From contig MEDX01000009.1 of NCBI GenBank assembly GCA_001724245.1, positions 1 to 64,000 of the forward strand: a stretch of 64,000 nt of DNA, read 5' to 3'. This DNA is from Fonticula-like sp. SCN 57-25 (taxonomy: Eukaryota > Nucleariida > Rotosphaerida). Of the stretch, positions 10,211-20,953 are shown one piece after another. A program made the position numbers and the translations under genes. Every line of letters begins with the position of its first letter. Positions within the stretch are counted from its first letter, which is position 1. Under the pieces are notes generated by a model. That model searched no databases. It was not told the DNA's origin and saw only the letters and a list, made by a program, of their open reading frames with translations.

Positions 10211-12561
10211 ATGTCAGGAACACTAGTGAGGAAATTGGCGACGTTCAAGCCGCACAATTCGGCGGTATGTGCCTTTTCACGATCTATGCAGTAAACGCAC
10301 TTCTAACAGCGCCTCCTTCATGGTAGGTTTGGGGGTGTGCAATCTCTGACGACGGCAAGTGGCTGGCGACGGGGAGCGATGACGGAAAGCTCTGCGTCAG
10401 CAATATGTCCACGCAAGAGCTCGTCTATTCCACCCAGAGCAGCGATAGTGTACGATTTGCTTCTATTTGTGGGTGCTTTTTTGTATTGAAAAAGGAGCGT
10501 AGATTTGCGATGTTGCTTGGTCCAACGGAGGGCTTTTGGCCGCAGTCACCAGCGGCGGTGAGGTTATCAAAGTAGTCGAAAACAGCGCGTCCTCTGTTGT
10601 TCATAAGAACAAGGCCGGGGTATGCGGGCGTGGCTGCTGCATCCTTTTATGGTCGCTCGTGCTAATAATGTATTCTCATAGCTTGGCGGATGCGCATTCG
10701 GTAACGAAGATTTGCTGACGGTAGTAGGCCTTGGGAAGGAACTTACGATGATACAACTTTCCCAGCGTAATTATCCGACAGAAGTTTCGCAGGAAATGCC
10801 GACACCTTGGGTACCATCAAAGTCGCCTATTAATGGGTTGCTCTGACGATTTCCTTTTACAGTTGTGGAGAACGGTGATTTCATTTTCGGGTTTCGCATT
10901 TGCAGTCGGGTGCGAAAAGGGCCTGGTCCTTGTTATGCGAGGAGGAGTGGACGAAAATAGCTCGAGGTGTTTAGCGCTTGAGTGCGGCAATCGTTTGGTG
11001 CGATATGAACCTTGCAAGTGACCATGCGTCTGACAAATTCCCGGAATCAGGTTCGGTCGCTTTGCTTCAGCCGATGTGAGCGATATCTTCTGGTCACCCT
11101 CGACGATTGGACGGCCGCAATTCATGACGTTCAGTCTGGCTTTGCTGGTCAGAAGATCAGCCCAGTGGTTCTAAAGGGACATGATGGTAAAGTCGTTGGC
11201 GGGGCCTTCCTCGACTACGCCGCGACGACCGTCATTACTGGCTCGATGGACGGCACGCTTCGCGTCTGGAACGCTTCCGACGGTACCCAGATTGCCCGCT
11301 ATTTTTGTGGCGAGGTGCGCCGATATTTTTTGCTATGTTGTGTGTGTACAAGGGGCTGACTTGCTTTTCAAGTTGACCTCTCTGTCGTACTGTATCTCCA
11401 CGAGGATTCTGGCCGCGGGCCTTACCAATGGCGCGATCGAAATATGGCAGACGGACGCCACGGGTACGTCTGAGCAAGACGCATTAAGTGAGCAAGAGGG
11501 AGCTGCGCGCGAGAAGCCCCCGCCTTCCGGTAGCCTTGCCCACGCGGTTTGGAGCCAACGAGGGCCGGATACTCCGCTCGAGCGGCTTTATGTCTCATTA
11601 AACTGCCGGGTTATTATGTCTACCCCCATACTGAGAAGAAGTAAAGAGATACCACGTGGCCCTGTCATCCCGGGCGCTTCAGACCCCCTTCCTTCGTCCC
11701 CTTGCGTCCGCAAGCGGCTCCAGGAAGCGCAGGCGCAGGTTGACGCAATCAGCAAGCATGAAGAAAACAAAATCGGTCTTTGTGAAAAGATGGCGCGCGA
11801 GCGGGAATTGACGCAATCCATCCGTGACCTCGAGAGCAAGCGTGCGTACTTTTGTTGATTCTTCCGCGTGAAACTAACTTGGCACTGGTGCAGTGGCGAG
11901 CGAGAAGGCGGCGCTTGAGGAACTGCGAACCGCAGAGTATGTTTCAGAATCGCAGGACCTTTCCGCGCTGATTGAGCGCCGCGAGTCGCTGCGAGCGATG
12001 GTCCATCAGTGCAATCAGACGCTGGATAGCCTGGCCGACTGCCTGGCCACGACCGGGCTTGAGCAGCTGGTTGGCCCGCGCTTTAGCGAGTGGCTCTGCG
12101 ACGTTGGGCTTTGGCACCTGCACGATGCGCTCAAGGACGTTGACGGGGAGTCACTCACAATGTTTACGATTGACAATGTCATAGAGTGCGGCGTGTCGTT
12201 CAGCGACGCGGCCGCTCTGCAACTGCGCGCGTACATTGCGCATTGCCAGCTGGGTGAGGATCGTGCGTGCGAGCCTCCGGAAGACACGGTGCTTAGTTGG
12301 ACGGATGAGGAAACGGCAGACTGGATTGGGTCGCTGGACCCTTCCTACGCTTGCCTTGCATCAGCAAACTGGCACGGAGCCGCGCTGTGCTCACTGTCGC
12401 CACTTCGTGTTATGGAGGCGAGCAAGGGCACGCTCAAGTCGACAGACGCTGTCAAGTTTCTCTCGCTGGTCAGGGCAAAGAGAAGAGAAGAGGACGGAGA
12501 CCGGGACTCGTGGGTTGTGCGGTGGACAGGTGCTAATACCATCGAGTCGCAAGTGCCCTAG
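10211..12561 (+). CDS. WD40-repeat protein with coiled coil and tandem SAM-like domains
   Basis: Many small exons. The start MSGTLVRKLATFKPHNSAV leads into WD40 repeats, for example WGCAISDDGKWLATGSDDGK and VITGSMDGTLRVWNASDG, with five to seven blades across about 10211-11460. After a low-complexity link (proline/serine-rich, about 11460-11700) comes a coiled coil (RLQEAQAQVDAISKHEENK to RELTQSIRDLESK and onward). Then two helical modules that look like SAM domains: FSEWLCDVGLWHLHDALKDV...AALQLRAYI and TVLSWTDEETADWIGSLD...FLSLVRAKRR. WD40 plus SAM is seen in WDSUB1-type proteins, but the U-box is missing and the coiled coil and second SAM are different. I do not recognise a yeast ortholog. 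A scaffold role is an inference. Exon joins between about 10460 and 11040 are the least certain part. Confidence 0.65.
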
Positions 12562-12876
12562 CCAGCAAGGAAAAGTCGCGAAACTGTAAGTTTGGAATAT
12601 ATACGTGCAAATGGCAATATTTTCATTCAGACGAGCGGTGGCAAATATAGATGTGTTCACTATGCGCGGATTATCCCAGGCCTACGTGCGTGTGTATTTC
12701 CCGCTATGTGCCGCTCCCTATCGCCAACCCCCATTGACCCCATCTCATGTGTGCAGATGGTGACTGTGCATGTCAACCATGATCCGATCGGGATCCGACT
12801 GAATCCGGATAAACGAGTTTGGTGGGTGCCTTGGCTTCTTTGTTCCTCCCCTCCTGCGGTCGTGTTGGTGCAAGTC
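12562..12876. other. Intergenic region before the ArfGAP gene
   Basis: This 315-bp spacer joins the 3' end of the WD40-SAM gene to the promoter of the ArfGAP gene. The frame upstream of the ArfGAP ATG stays open through most of it, but the encoded sequence looks like no protein domain. I read it as 3' UTR plus promoter and see no further feature. Confidence 0.4.
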
Positions 12877-14989
12877 ATGGCAACCGCGGCGGACAAGAAG
12901 CGCCTTGAGCAGAAGCAGGCGGCGATCCTTAATGATCTGCTCGCCCGCCCCGAGAACAAGGTCTGCGCCGACTGCGGCGAAAAGGGTATGTTTTTCTTGT
13001 TTCACTTGTTTTGGGGAAAGATTCCATTTCAGGTCCCTTACGAATCGTCGCTCTTTCCGTCCCCTTTCTTCACCAGGTCCTCGCTGGGCGTCATGGAACA
13101 TTGGTTGCTTCCTGTGCCTTCGCTGCGCCGGTGTTCACCGTCGCATGGGTGTGCACATCTCAAAGGTCAAGTCGGTCACGCTCGACACCTGGACCGAGGA
13201 GCAGCTCGAGGTACGCGCCAATGCGTGACGGCAGGGGTTGTAAAAGACCCTGCGCCGCCTCTGCACTCCCCTGTGTCACGCATGCCTTGCTCATATATTG
13301 ACTCGTTTTTTGCGTGTAGTCTATTCGTACGAAGGGCAACAGCATTGTGAACAACATGTACAACCCTGGCGATCGCCACGCCATGTCGTCCAAGACGGAC
13401 GAAAAGTATGATTTCCCCCTGACACTTTGGCGCATGCTGACCTGCTCGCAATAGTATTGTAGAGCTCTGGATTCGCGACAAGTATGAGCACAAGCGCTTT
13501 ATGAACTCTGGCGACCGCCTCGGCGTTCCCTCTGGCGCCACCGAGTCGCGGTCCCGCGGCAACTCGTTCAACCGCAACGACAACGCTGGTCAGATTAGCC
13601 GCCTGATTGATATGGGCTTCACCAACCGCGACCTGAACGCGGAGGCGCTCCGCCGCTCCAACGGCGACCTCAATGGCGCCGTGAGCTACCTCGTTCGCCA
13701 CCAGTCTGGTGCCGCGGCGCCCGCGGCCGCCGGCCCTGCCGCCGACCCTGCCGCCGTCACTGCGATCATGGGAATGGGCTTCAAGGACGAGGCTCGCGTC
13801 CGCAACGCCCTCAAGGAAACGCACGGCGACGTCCCCAAGGCCATCCAGCTCCTCAGCCAGCCCGCTGTTGCCGCCGCGGCCCCCAAGCCGGCTCAGAATA
13901 ACAACCTCTTTGGCGGCGACGACTTGTTCGGCTCCGCCCCGGCCCCGGCTGCCTCCAAGCCGCAAGCGCAGGCTTCGTCGGGCGCCGACTTTTTCGGTGC
14001 CGCCACTGCTCCGGCCGCCGCTAACGCCGGCTGGGGAGACGATCCGTTTGGCATGGCCCCCGCCGCCGCCAAGCCCGCCGCTGCGAACCAGACGTCGGCC
14101 GATCTCTTCCAGGGTGCGCCGCCTTAACTAAACGTGTTCATTGGTTGCTGATTGGGATTGCCTTTTGCGTATTCAGAGTTTGCCGCTGCCTCGGCCGCCC
14201 CGCCGCCCAAGGCCTCCAAGAACGACATCATGAACCTCTTTGGATCGGCCCCGGCCCCCGCCGCCGCCGCTCCCGTACGCCACTCTCTGTCTCTTTGCCG
14301 CGCGGTCTGCTGACTTCCCCGTTTTGCAGCCGAGCATGTTTGGTGCCCCGCCGCAGCAGAACGCCTTTGGCGCGTCGCCGTTTGGCGCCGCCCCGCCGCA
14401 GCAGGACGCGATCGGCGATGCCTTTGCCCAGCAGAACGCCTTTGGCCAGCCCGCCCAGGGCCCCTATGGCCAGCAGAACGCCTTTGGTCAGGCCCCCGCC
14501 GGCAACTTTGGCCAGCCTGCCCCCGGTGCTTACGGCGCCAACCCCTTTGGCGGCGCCCCTCAGCAGCAGCAGCCCGCCGGTTTCGGTGCCAGCCCGTTCG
14601 GCGCCGCTCCCCAGCAGCAGCAGCAGCCCGCCGGGTACGGCGCCAGCCCGTTCGGTGCCGCTCCCCAGCAGCAGCCCGGCTATGGTGCCAGCCCGTTCGG
14701 CCAGGCCCCCCAGCAGCAGCAGCAGCCCGGATACGGCGCCAGCCCGTTCGGCCAGGCCCCCGCTGCCAATGTACGTTGCAGTCATTGAGGCTCTGTTTTT
14801 CGTGTCGCTGACGCAGTTTCGTCTCTCCTGTAGCCTTTCGGCGGAGCTCCCGCTGGCTACCCTGCGCAGAACAGCAATCCGTTCGGCGCTGCCCCCGCTC
14901 CTCAGGCGGCGCCCGCGGCGGGAAACCCCTTTGGCTCGCCCGCGGCTCCCGCTGGCAATGATCCTTTTGGAACTCTCATGTGGAAGTAG
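12877..14989 (+). CDS. ArfGAP with tandem UBA domains and NPF/FG-repeat tail (GTS1/SMAP-like)
   Basis: Multi-exon gene starting [22 protein letters not shown]. The ArfGAP zinc finger is split by the first intron: CADCGEKG, then [24 protein letters not shown], giving C-x2-C-x16-C-x2-C with the catalytic arginine in the GVHRRMG segment. After [11 protein letters not shown] and the helical end of the domain come two UBA domains: [20 protein letters not shown] and [20 protein letters not shown]. The long tail is rich in DLFG, NPFG, DPFG and GASPFG units separated by glutamine runs, ending [13 protein letters not shown] motifs bind EH-domain endocytic proteins. The enzyme should stimulate GTP hydrolysis on Arf1-type GTPases at the Golgi or endosomes. 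The domain set resembles yeast Gts1, but with two UBAs. Confidence 0.88.
14340..14768 (+). repeat. GASPFG-Q repeat array in the ArfGAP tail
   Basis: Degenerate tandem units of about 45-60 bp encode (Y/F)GASPFG(A/Q)APQQQ blocks. Neighbouring copies are nearly identical at DNA level, for example around 14580-14760. This points to recent duplication by slippage or unequal exchange. The array is entirely in frame and coding. Confidence 0.8.
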
Positions 14990-15388
14990 AACGGACGCCC
15001 TGCTTTGCAAGTATCCGACCCTAAAATTAGCCCATGCTGAGTGAATCGCTGTTCTTTCTCTTTCGTTCAATATTATATCCCTTGTAGTTTGTTTGTTGTT
15101 GCGTTCATGGTCTTTTTTCTTCCTTGTTCCATGGTCTTTGTGACTTGCCGGGACAAGGGGGCTGCCGCGCCCCGGCGTGTGCGCGCGCCTCGATCTCAGC
15201 AACGTTGATAGTTTTCCTTTTACCCACACGCCTGTGCCACAAAGAGCCGCACTCGGGTTTTTGACCGTGTGAGGCCGCGCTGAATAACAATGCTTGTCCA
15301 TTTACATTCTTGTGTACAATTCAACTCGTGTGGGATAGTATGGCATATGAGTACAAGGAGCACTCGCTGTGGCTGCGTTGATAGTTTG
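14990..15388. other. Convergent 3' region between ArfGAP and 3HBDH genes
   Basis: About 399 bp between two stop codons. The sequence is T-rich after the ArfGAP stop and contains no conserved coding frame. A minus-strand frame runs through it into the ArfGAP gene, but its translation is arginine-rich shadow sequence. I see nothing else here. Confidence 0.4.
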
Positions 15389-16168
15389 TTACCTTGCGGT
15401 CCAGCCTCCGTCCACCGGGAGGCTGACGCCAGTCATGTTGGAGGCGGCGTCGGTCATGAGGAACACGGCCAGCGCGCCGATCTGATCCGCCTCGACGAAC
15501 CTCTTTGTCGGCTGCTTGTCGGCAAGTAGGTCCTCGGAGGCATCATGAATAGACATGCTCTTTGCCGCCGCGCGCGCCTCGATCTGCTTCTCCACGAGCG
15601 GGGTGCGGACCCACCCGGGGCAGATCGCGTTGCATGTAATGTTGAAGGCGGCCAGGTCCAGAGCGGTCGCCTTTGTCAGACCGATGACGCCGTGCTTCGC
15701 CGCCACGTACGCTGACTTGTGGTCCGACGCAACAAGGCCGTGGACCGACGCGACGTTGACGATGCGGCCAAAATTGCGGCTCTTCATGCCGGGAAGAACG
15801 GCCTTGGTCGCGTGAAACACGGCGCTCAAATTGATGCGGATGATGCGATCCCACTGGTCGTCCGGGAACTCGGAGATGTCGGACACAAACTGCACGCCGG
15901 CATTGTTGACAAGCGCATCAACAGAACCAAAGCGCTCCTCCGCAGTACGGATCAGGTCGCGAATCTCGCTCGGAGCCTCCATGTTGGCCGGGTGGTAGGC
16001 GACCTGCGTCCCCTCGCGACCGACAACCTCCAGTGAGGACGCGATTTGCTCCTCTGTACCAAAGCCGTTGAGCATGACATTCGCGCCCGCGCGAGCATAC
16101 TGCGTCGCAATAGCGAGACCAATGCCGCTCGTGCTTCCGGTAATGACAGCGGTGCGACCTGCCAACAT
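15389..16168 (-). CDS. 3-hydroxybutyrate dehydrogenase, bacterial-type SDR
   Basis: Single-exon gene of 259 codons from the ATG at 16168. It is a classical short-chain dehydrogenase: cofactor motif TGSTSGIG, NNAG after strand 4, then the catalytic Asn (INLS), Ser (VASVHG) and Tyr-x3-Lys (SAYVAAKHG). The segment CNAICPGWVRTPLVEKQI and the end GVSLPVDGGWTAR are characteristic of the soluble D-3-hydroxybutyrate dehydrogenases of bacteria, which interconvert 3-hydroxybutyrate and acetoacetate with NAD. The length (about 260) is that of the bacterial enzymes, and I see no mitochondrial presequence. The absence of introns in an intron-rich neighbourhood and the bacterial-type signature are both consistent with horizontal acquisition. 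A longer frame upstream (to 16300) lacks conserved content and is treated as leader. Confidence 0.88.
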   Translation of the reverse strand: MLAGRTAVITGSTSGIGLAIATQYARAGANVMLNGFGTEEQIASSLEVVGREGTQVAYHPANMEAPSEIRDLIRTAEERFGSVDALVNNAGVQFVSDISEFPDDQWDRIIRINLSAVFHATKAVLPGMKSRNFGRIVNVASVHGLVASDHKSAYVAAKHGVIGLTKATALDLAAFNITCNAICPGWVRTPLVEKQIEARAAAKSMSIHDASEDLLADKQPTKRFVEADQIGALAVFLMTDAASNMTGVSLPVDGGWTAR

Positions 16169-16206
16169 CTTTGTCAGATCTTTGTTTGGCTCGGGTGATG
16201 ATCGAC

Positions 16207-16219
16207 TGACCACGTGGCC
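16207..16219. promoter_or_regulatory. Extended CACGTG element upstream of the 3HBDH gene
   Basis: The 13-mer TGACCACGTGGCC lies 38-50 bp before the 3HBDH start. The identical 13-mer occurs upstream of WDR13 (26073-26085) and GCG1 (62109-62121). Predicted regulatory site. Confidence 0.5.
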
Positions 16220-16674
16220 AAGATTACACAGTGCATTTGTTTGAATAAAGTACAACCAACCCCGGCGACCGCAACGGCAATCAAAATATGGCATATCCAT
16301 ATATATCCTACTCTAGGTTATAAAGCAAACACATGTCATAAGAGTTTGCGGCTGGAATACTCTCTGGTTTACCACAAACGAGCCTCAAAGTCGGACGCAT
16401 TTTGATGTTTGAGGTCGATATACTAGGTGAAATGGCTTGACGCCCAATACATGAGCCTAAGGGAGGCATATCTGCCTCATACAGATGGGTAGGTTCAAGT
16501 GCTACCAAAAACACGCAAAAACACCTCTACAAATATAAAAATGAAAAGAACTTCCATGGCAGGATCAAAGTCACCATATGTGATATAGTGAAAAGTAGCT
16601 ATACTAATTTTCGCGTTTTCGGCCTTCTACGTCAAACACCTAAATACAATATTGTGATAGATATATTTTTTTCC

Positions 16675-16723
16675 TACTCGGTGCATTAATGCGCATTGCT
16701 TCACGTATCCTATTCACCGAGTA
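16675..16723. other. Inverted repeat with nested palindromes
   Basis: TACTCGGTG (16675-16683) is perfectly complementary to CACCGAGTA (16715-16723). The 31-nt loop itself contains two overlapping 10-bp palindromes, GCATTAATGC and AATGCGCATT. The whole could form a strong stem-loop in RNA or a cruciform-prone element. Function unknown. Confidence 0.5.
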
Positions 16724-16749
16724 ATAGCGGCCCGAAGGAAAAAAAGCCA

Positions 16750-16800
16750 CAAAAATCAACGCAAATCAGTCAGCAAATCAGCAAAATCAGCAAAATCAGT
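16750..16800 (+). repeat. Short tandem repeat, CAAAATCAG units
   Basis: Four to five degenerate copies of a 9-11-bp unit (CAAAATCAG, CAGCAAATCAG and variants) lie 60-110 bp before the RIOK3-like start codon. It may be promoter or leader sequence. Confidence 0.7.
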
Positions 16801-16862
16801 GTTGGTGTTGCGTCACCGTCAACTTTTTGCTGACACAGTTCTCTGCGCACACGGCCGACATC

Positions 16863-19053
16863 ATGGCGACGCCCCCGACCACCGAAGAGCCCATTTCTGC
16901 CGCGGAGACACCGCCCATTTCCACCCCCGCTGCTCCCAAGCAGTGGTCCAAGCGCGAGTGGGCCAAGCCTTCCTTTGCTGACATCATGGTAGAGCAGCAG
17001 GCTAGTCGGCGGGACGCGCAGCAGCACGTGCGCCATCCTCGGCCATCACATATGCCTGTCACGTACTCATGTTGTCTTTGCAGGCCACTATTTCTGATGG
17101 CGCGGAAGATGACCCTGATCTTGCCCTGGCGCTTCGACTGTCACTGGCCGAGGCCGAGTCGTTGGCCGCAGAGAGCACCGCCTTCGCCGAGAGCAATGCT
17201 GTCGCCGAGAGCTCTGCATCCGCCGCTGCGACCGAAGAAGATGCCGATCTTGAGCTCGCTCGCCGTCTACAAGCGGAGTGGAATAGTGAGGACCAGGGTG
17301 CTTTAGATGGCGGTGCGGTGGTGATCCCCCCGGAAGAGGACACGACGAACGACGACTTTGTCGCCGCGCTCAAGCTGCAGGCAGAGTTTGACGAGGAGCT
17401 GAGGCGGTACGAGGCCCGAATCCACGGCAATCAGAGAGGTGCGCGGTGGCCAAAAAGGAAAAATGCAATGAAAAAACCTACTTTATGCTCATCTTTTGCT
17501 TTTAGTCAATTTGACTTCTCAGCGGCTTCGCGAGTCGCTTAGCGGCATCCGGGACGACCCCGACGACCTGAGCGAGCAGCTTCGGCGCATTGACGATGCC
17601 ACATTTGCGCGCGTGCTCAAGACCATTGGGGACAGCGTGGGCGTCACCGAGCAGGGCGAAGAGGAAGCGGAAGAGGAGGAGGAGGAGGACGGCGAGGGGG
17701 GCGAGGCGGCGCCTGCCGCAGCCCAGCGGCGACTCAAAAAGAACATCACTACCAAGCATGATATCCCCATAACGACACGGCGAAACGCCAAAAAGCTTGA
17801 AAATGTGCGCTTTATAAAGAGTATCGTCGTGGCTAACGTGTTTCGTAGCTGAATATGTTTTCGGGCAACACTGTGGACGAGAAAGAGCTCCGCGTGAGCA
17901 ATCGGATTTACAACACGCTTCGCGAGCATTCTCAAAAGTCTGCCCCCAAGAATTCGGCCAAGATGCACGGCAAGGAAGACGTGGCGACGCACCAGCGCGT
18001 GCTTGACCCGCGCACGCGTCTCATTGTGCGCACCGCGTGCTTGTTTGCGTCCCTCTAACGTGATGCGCAGCTTCTTAAAATGTTCAATGCTGGGACGCTT
18101 CTCGACCTGGAGGGCATTGTGAGCACTGGCAAAGAGTCGAACGTGTATGGCGCAATTGCCGGAATGTGCGTCACTTTAAAAGCTTTTCTTCTGCTGACGC
18201 ACTTTGCGCACTTTTCAGCGACGAGAGCGAGGAGCAGGACGGCTCGATTGTGCGCGAAGTGCCCGCCGTGATCAAGGTTTTCAAGACGACGCTTGACGAT
18301 TTTCGGAATCGCTCCGAGTACATCCGTGACGACCCGCGCTTTGCGAACCGCCTGAGCAAGCACAACGCGGGTAAGCTGGTGAAGCTGTGGGCCGAGAAGG
18401 AGATGTACAACCTGAACCGCATGCAGCGCGCCGGCATCCCGTGCCCGCACGTGCTGGCGTACCGCAAGCACGTCCTCGTGCTCTCGCTGATCGGCACGGA
18501 CGGCCAGCCCGCGCCAAAGCTGCGCGACGCAGTTGACGCGCTCTCGGCGGCCGCCGTGACGCGCCTCTACCGCGAGTGCATGCTGCTCGTCAGGAGTCTT
18601 TACCAGGACGCGCGGCTTGTTCACGCCGACCTCAGCGAGTACAACATTCTTTACCACGAAGGGCGGCTTGTCTTTATCGACGTGTCGCAGGCGGTCGACA
18701 TTACGCACCCTCGCTCGCTCGTCTTTCTGCACCGCGACCTCACTATCATGCGCACCTTTTTCGCCAACCGCAACGCGAGCGGAGTGCTCTCGCCGCTCCA
18801 GATGATTGCTTTTGTCACGGATATGCGCGAGGACGCCGACAAGCTTGACGACTATGACGCGCTCGCCGAAGAGGCGCGCCAGCGCGTCAGCAGGTCGGGA
18901 CTCGCCGTCGATGTGGACGAGCGGCTCACAGAGAACCGCTCTACGGACGCCGAGGAGCTCGTGCGCGTCATGGAGGTACTTTTGCCAAACTACTGGCCGC
19001 CGCGGCTCGTCGACGAGCACGAGCACGTGGACGAGGGCACTGTAATTGTGTAA
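16863..19053 (+). CDS. RIOK3-like atypical protein kinase
   Basis: Multi-exon gene. The N-terminus (KQWSKREWAKPSFADIM, then ALALRLSLAEAE and LELARRLQAEW segments) resembles the RIOK3 N-terminal region rather than RIO1. An acidic stretch follows, then NITTKHDIPITT, a segment conserved just before the kinase region in RIOK3. The kinase domain has STGKESNVY (P-loop equivalent), VIKVFKTTLDDFRNR with the ATP-binding lysine, LWAEKEMYNLNRMQRAGIPC, catalytic HADLSEYNIL and metal-binding IDVSQAV. RIO kinases act as ATPases in ribosome maturation; RIOK3 is linked to late pre-40S steps. Yeasts usually have only RIO1 and RIO2, so a RIOK3-type gene is notable. RIO kinase identity is certain; the RIOK3 assignment rests on the N-terminal and TKHD segments. 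Confidence 0.88.
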
Positions 19054-19129
19054 GAGAATGGGAATTCATGTCTATACAATACAATACATTTTATTAGACT
19101 ATACATGGTGGGATAATGTGATACACTGG

Positions 19130-20736
19130 CTACGCTGCGCTGCGAGCGCGCCGCTTTACAAAGTCGACCACCTTTTCGTGCCCCGCAGCGGACACGACGA
19201 GCATCCCGTTGCCGTTGTGGAGCGCCGAGTAGAGCAGCACGTCGAGGTCGTTCGCGTACGCGCGCGTGGCCTCGTACTCTGAGAGGCTCGAGAAAGAGTC
19301 GTACAGCACGCCCGCCTGCGGGTTGATGCGGTCGCGCTCCGACTGCCACAGGCGGATCTGGTCGGCGACCGTCGGCGGGATCCAGTGGGCGCGCGTGCGC
19401 GCCTGCGGGTGGCTGTTGGTCCGCAGGTAGCCGAGGATCTGCTCGGCCGTGATGCCCTTGAGCAGCGCCGCGCGGATGCTCTCGCGGCGAATGGTGAGCA
19501 CGGCCATGTTGGCGAAGCGGTAAATCAGGTGGCAAAAGTGCTGCAGGATGGCGATTTGGAGAGGCGAGTCTATCAAAACAAGTTAAAAAGGGCGGCGCGG
19601 CGGCTGTGGCGTACCAGTGTACGCATAAACGCGATAGTTTGTCTCGACCACAATGAAGCCTTCCTCCTCTTGCGAAGGCGCGTTCGTCACGCCTGATATC
19701 AAAGTCGTCGCAAGGCGCGTCGGGTAGTACGACCGCGAGTCGGGCTGCGCGGGCGTCAACTAAAACCATAAAGAGAATATAAATGTGCGCACCTTTCGCC
19801 GGTAGATAAGCCCAAAGTCCTTGAGGTCCTCCAGCAATGTCAGCTGCACGTCATTGAGGCCCCGCACGTCATACTGTCGCCCGAATGTCATGCTGCCCAG
19901 CTGCAGCAGAAAATTAACCACGTCCGTTCGATCCATATTTAAATCCTAAAAAAAGGTCAGCAAAAGGACCGCGGTCATCTTTGAGGGCAACTCGTACCTT
20001 GGCCATGTCGACGTATTGCAAAAGAAAGGCCCACACCTGCTCGTTGACGCTCTGCAGGAGGAATTGAAACCCTTTGGTGGTGATCTCTAGCTTGCCATGG
20101 CTACCACTGCCGCCCACAATTAGCACGGTGGGGTATCGCGAGTGCGGGGATGCGGGATCGTACGTGTCCGTCATCAAATTTGATCTTGTCAGGAGGCTGC
20201 GGACGCCGTCCGAAGGGTTGACGACGGCCGGGATGCCGACCATAAAGTACAAAATGCTTTCCCACCGGTCCTTTGCTGTCTTCTCCAGGATGGCTTCTAT
20301 TGACGCGCCCGACGACGACTCCCTTTCCTCCCCGCCGTACGCCACGCCAAAGCTCTCTGCCGGCCCTGAGCCGAGCAGCGCCGCCTCAAAGTGCCGCCGA
20401 AAGGTCGGCGAGAGGGATACCGTGTCATTACTCATCACGCAGACGCGCAAAGAAACAAGGCGTGAGAGAGCGGCCTCTGCCACAGAAAGCGACTGGGGCT
20501 GGCACCATGCCAGCACCGACGCCTTTGGGATCGCGCCGAGCGTCAGCATGCGGTAGACAAACATCTGACCGAGGCCGGGGAGCGCCCGAAACACAGCCAG
20601 GCATGTCGCCGGCTGCACAAAGAGCCGCTCAACAGTGCTGCCATTGAGCCCTTCCAGGAACTAGACCAGTGTCAGCGTGCGTGAGGATCAAGGCGGGGTG
20701 GTAGCGCACCTGGAACACGGGCGCCACCGTCGACAT
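19130..20736 (-). CDS. TFB2: TFIIH subunit TFB2 (p52, GTF2H4)
   Basis: Minus-strand gene with several introns, including 20661-20709 (49 nt) and one of only 33 nt (19760-19792). The protein starts [23 protein letters not shown] and continues with the helical p52 core. A conserved stretch near the middle reads [19 protein letters not shown], followed by [13 protein letters not shown], a strong TFB2 signature. The C-terminal clutch domain ends YALHNGNG-type sequence then [13 protein letters not shown]; it anchors XPB (Ssl2) in TFIIH. The protein serves in transcription initiation and nucleotide excision repair. The length is about 460-470 residues, near the family norm. Divergent from VPS3, with about 217 bp between starts. 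Confidence 0.92.
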
Positions 20737-20953
20737 GCTCGGCCAGCTTGCCGCGCTCGGCAAATTGGATGGCCTAGTCAAATCACTGCGAATCAACAGT
20801 TCATTCGTTGATTGCTTGTCTACAAATCAGACGTGTTGCAGGGCGGTGCCAGCATAAACATCAACCGGTCGATCTTTACAGCGACGCGCTTCGCCTGCAT
20901 TCCTGATCTTTAGGCATAGTAGATAGTTGCCGCGAGGAGGGGGCTCGAGCGGG

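Larger units (their letters stand above)
16220..16862. other. Long AT-rich intergenic region
   Basis: The divergent spacer between 3HBDH and the RIOK3-like gene is about 690 bp, three to four times the usual gap, and visibly richer in A and T than its surroundings. It carries no convincing coding frame. It contains a short hairpin (GAGGCA-TATC-TGCCTC near 16463-16478), a 9-bp inverted repeat around nested palindromes (16675-16723) and a tandem repeat (16750-16800). A GGTTCAAGT-like B-box occurs near 16490 without a foldable tRNA. Confidence 0.6.

Noticed and set aside
14228-15301. Minus-strand frame of 357 codons
   Set aside because: It is antisense to the ArfGAP repeat tail; its Gly/Leu/Ala-rich translation comes from the repeat composition.
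16440-16515. Possible tRNA, because of GGTTCAAGT and nearby hairpins
   Set aside because: The T-arm does not close with a 7-nt loop, and no acceptor stem or anticodon arm can be paired around it.
18055-19026. Minus-strand frame of 323 codons
   Set aside because: It runs antisense to the RIOK3-like kinase domain and has no recognisable motif.
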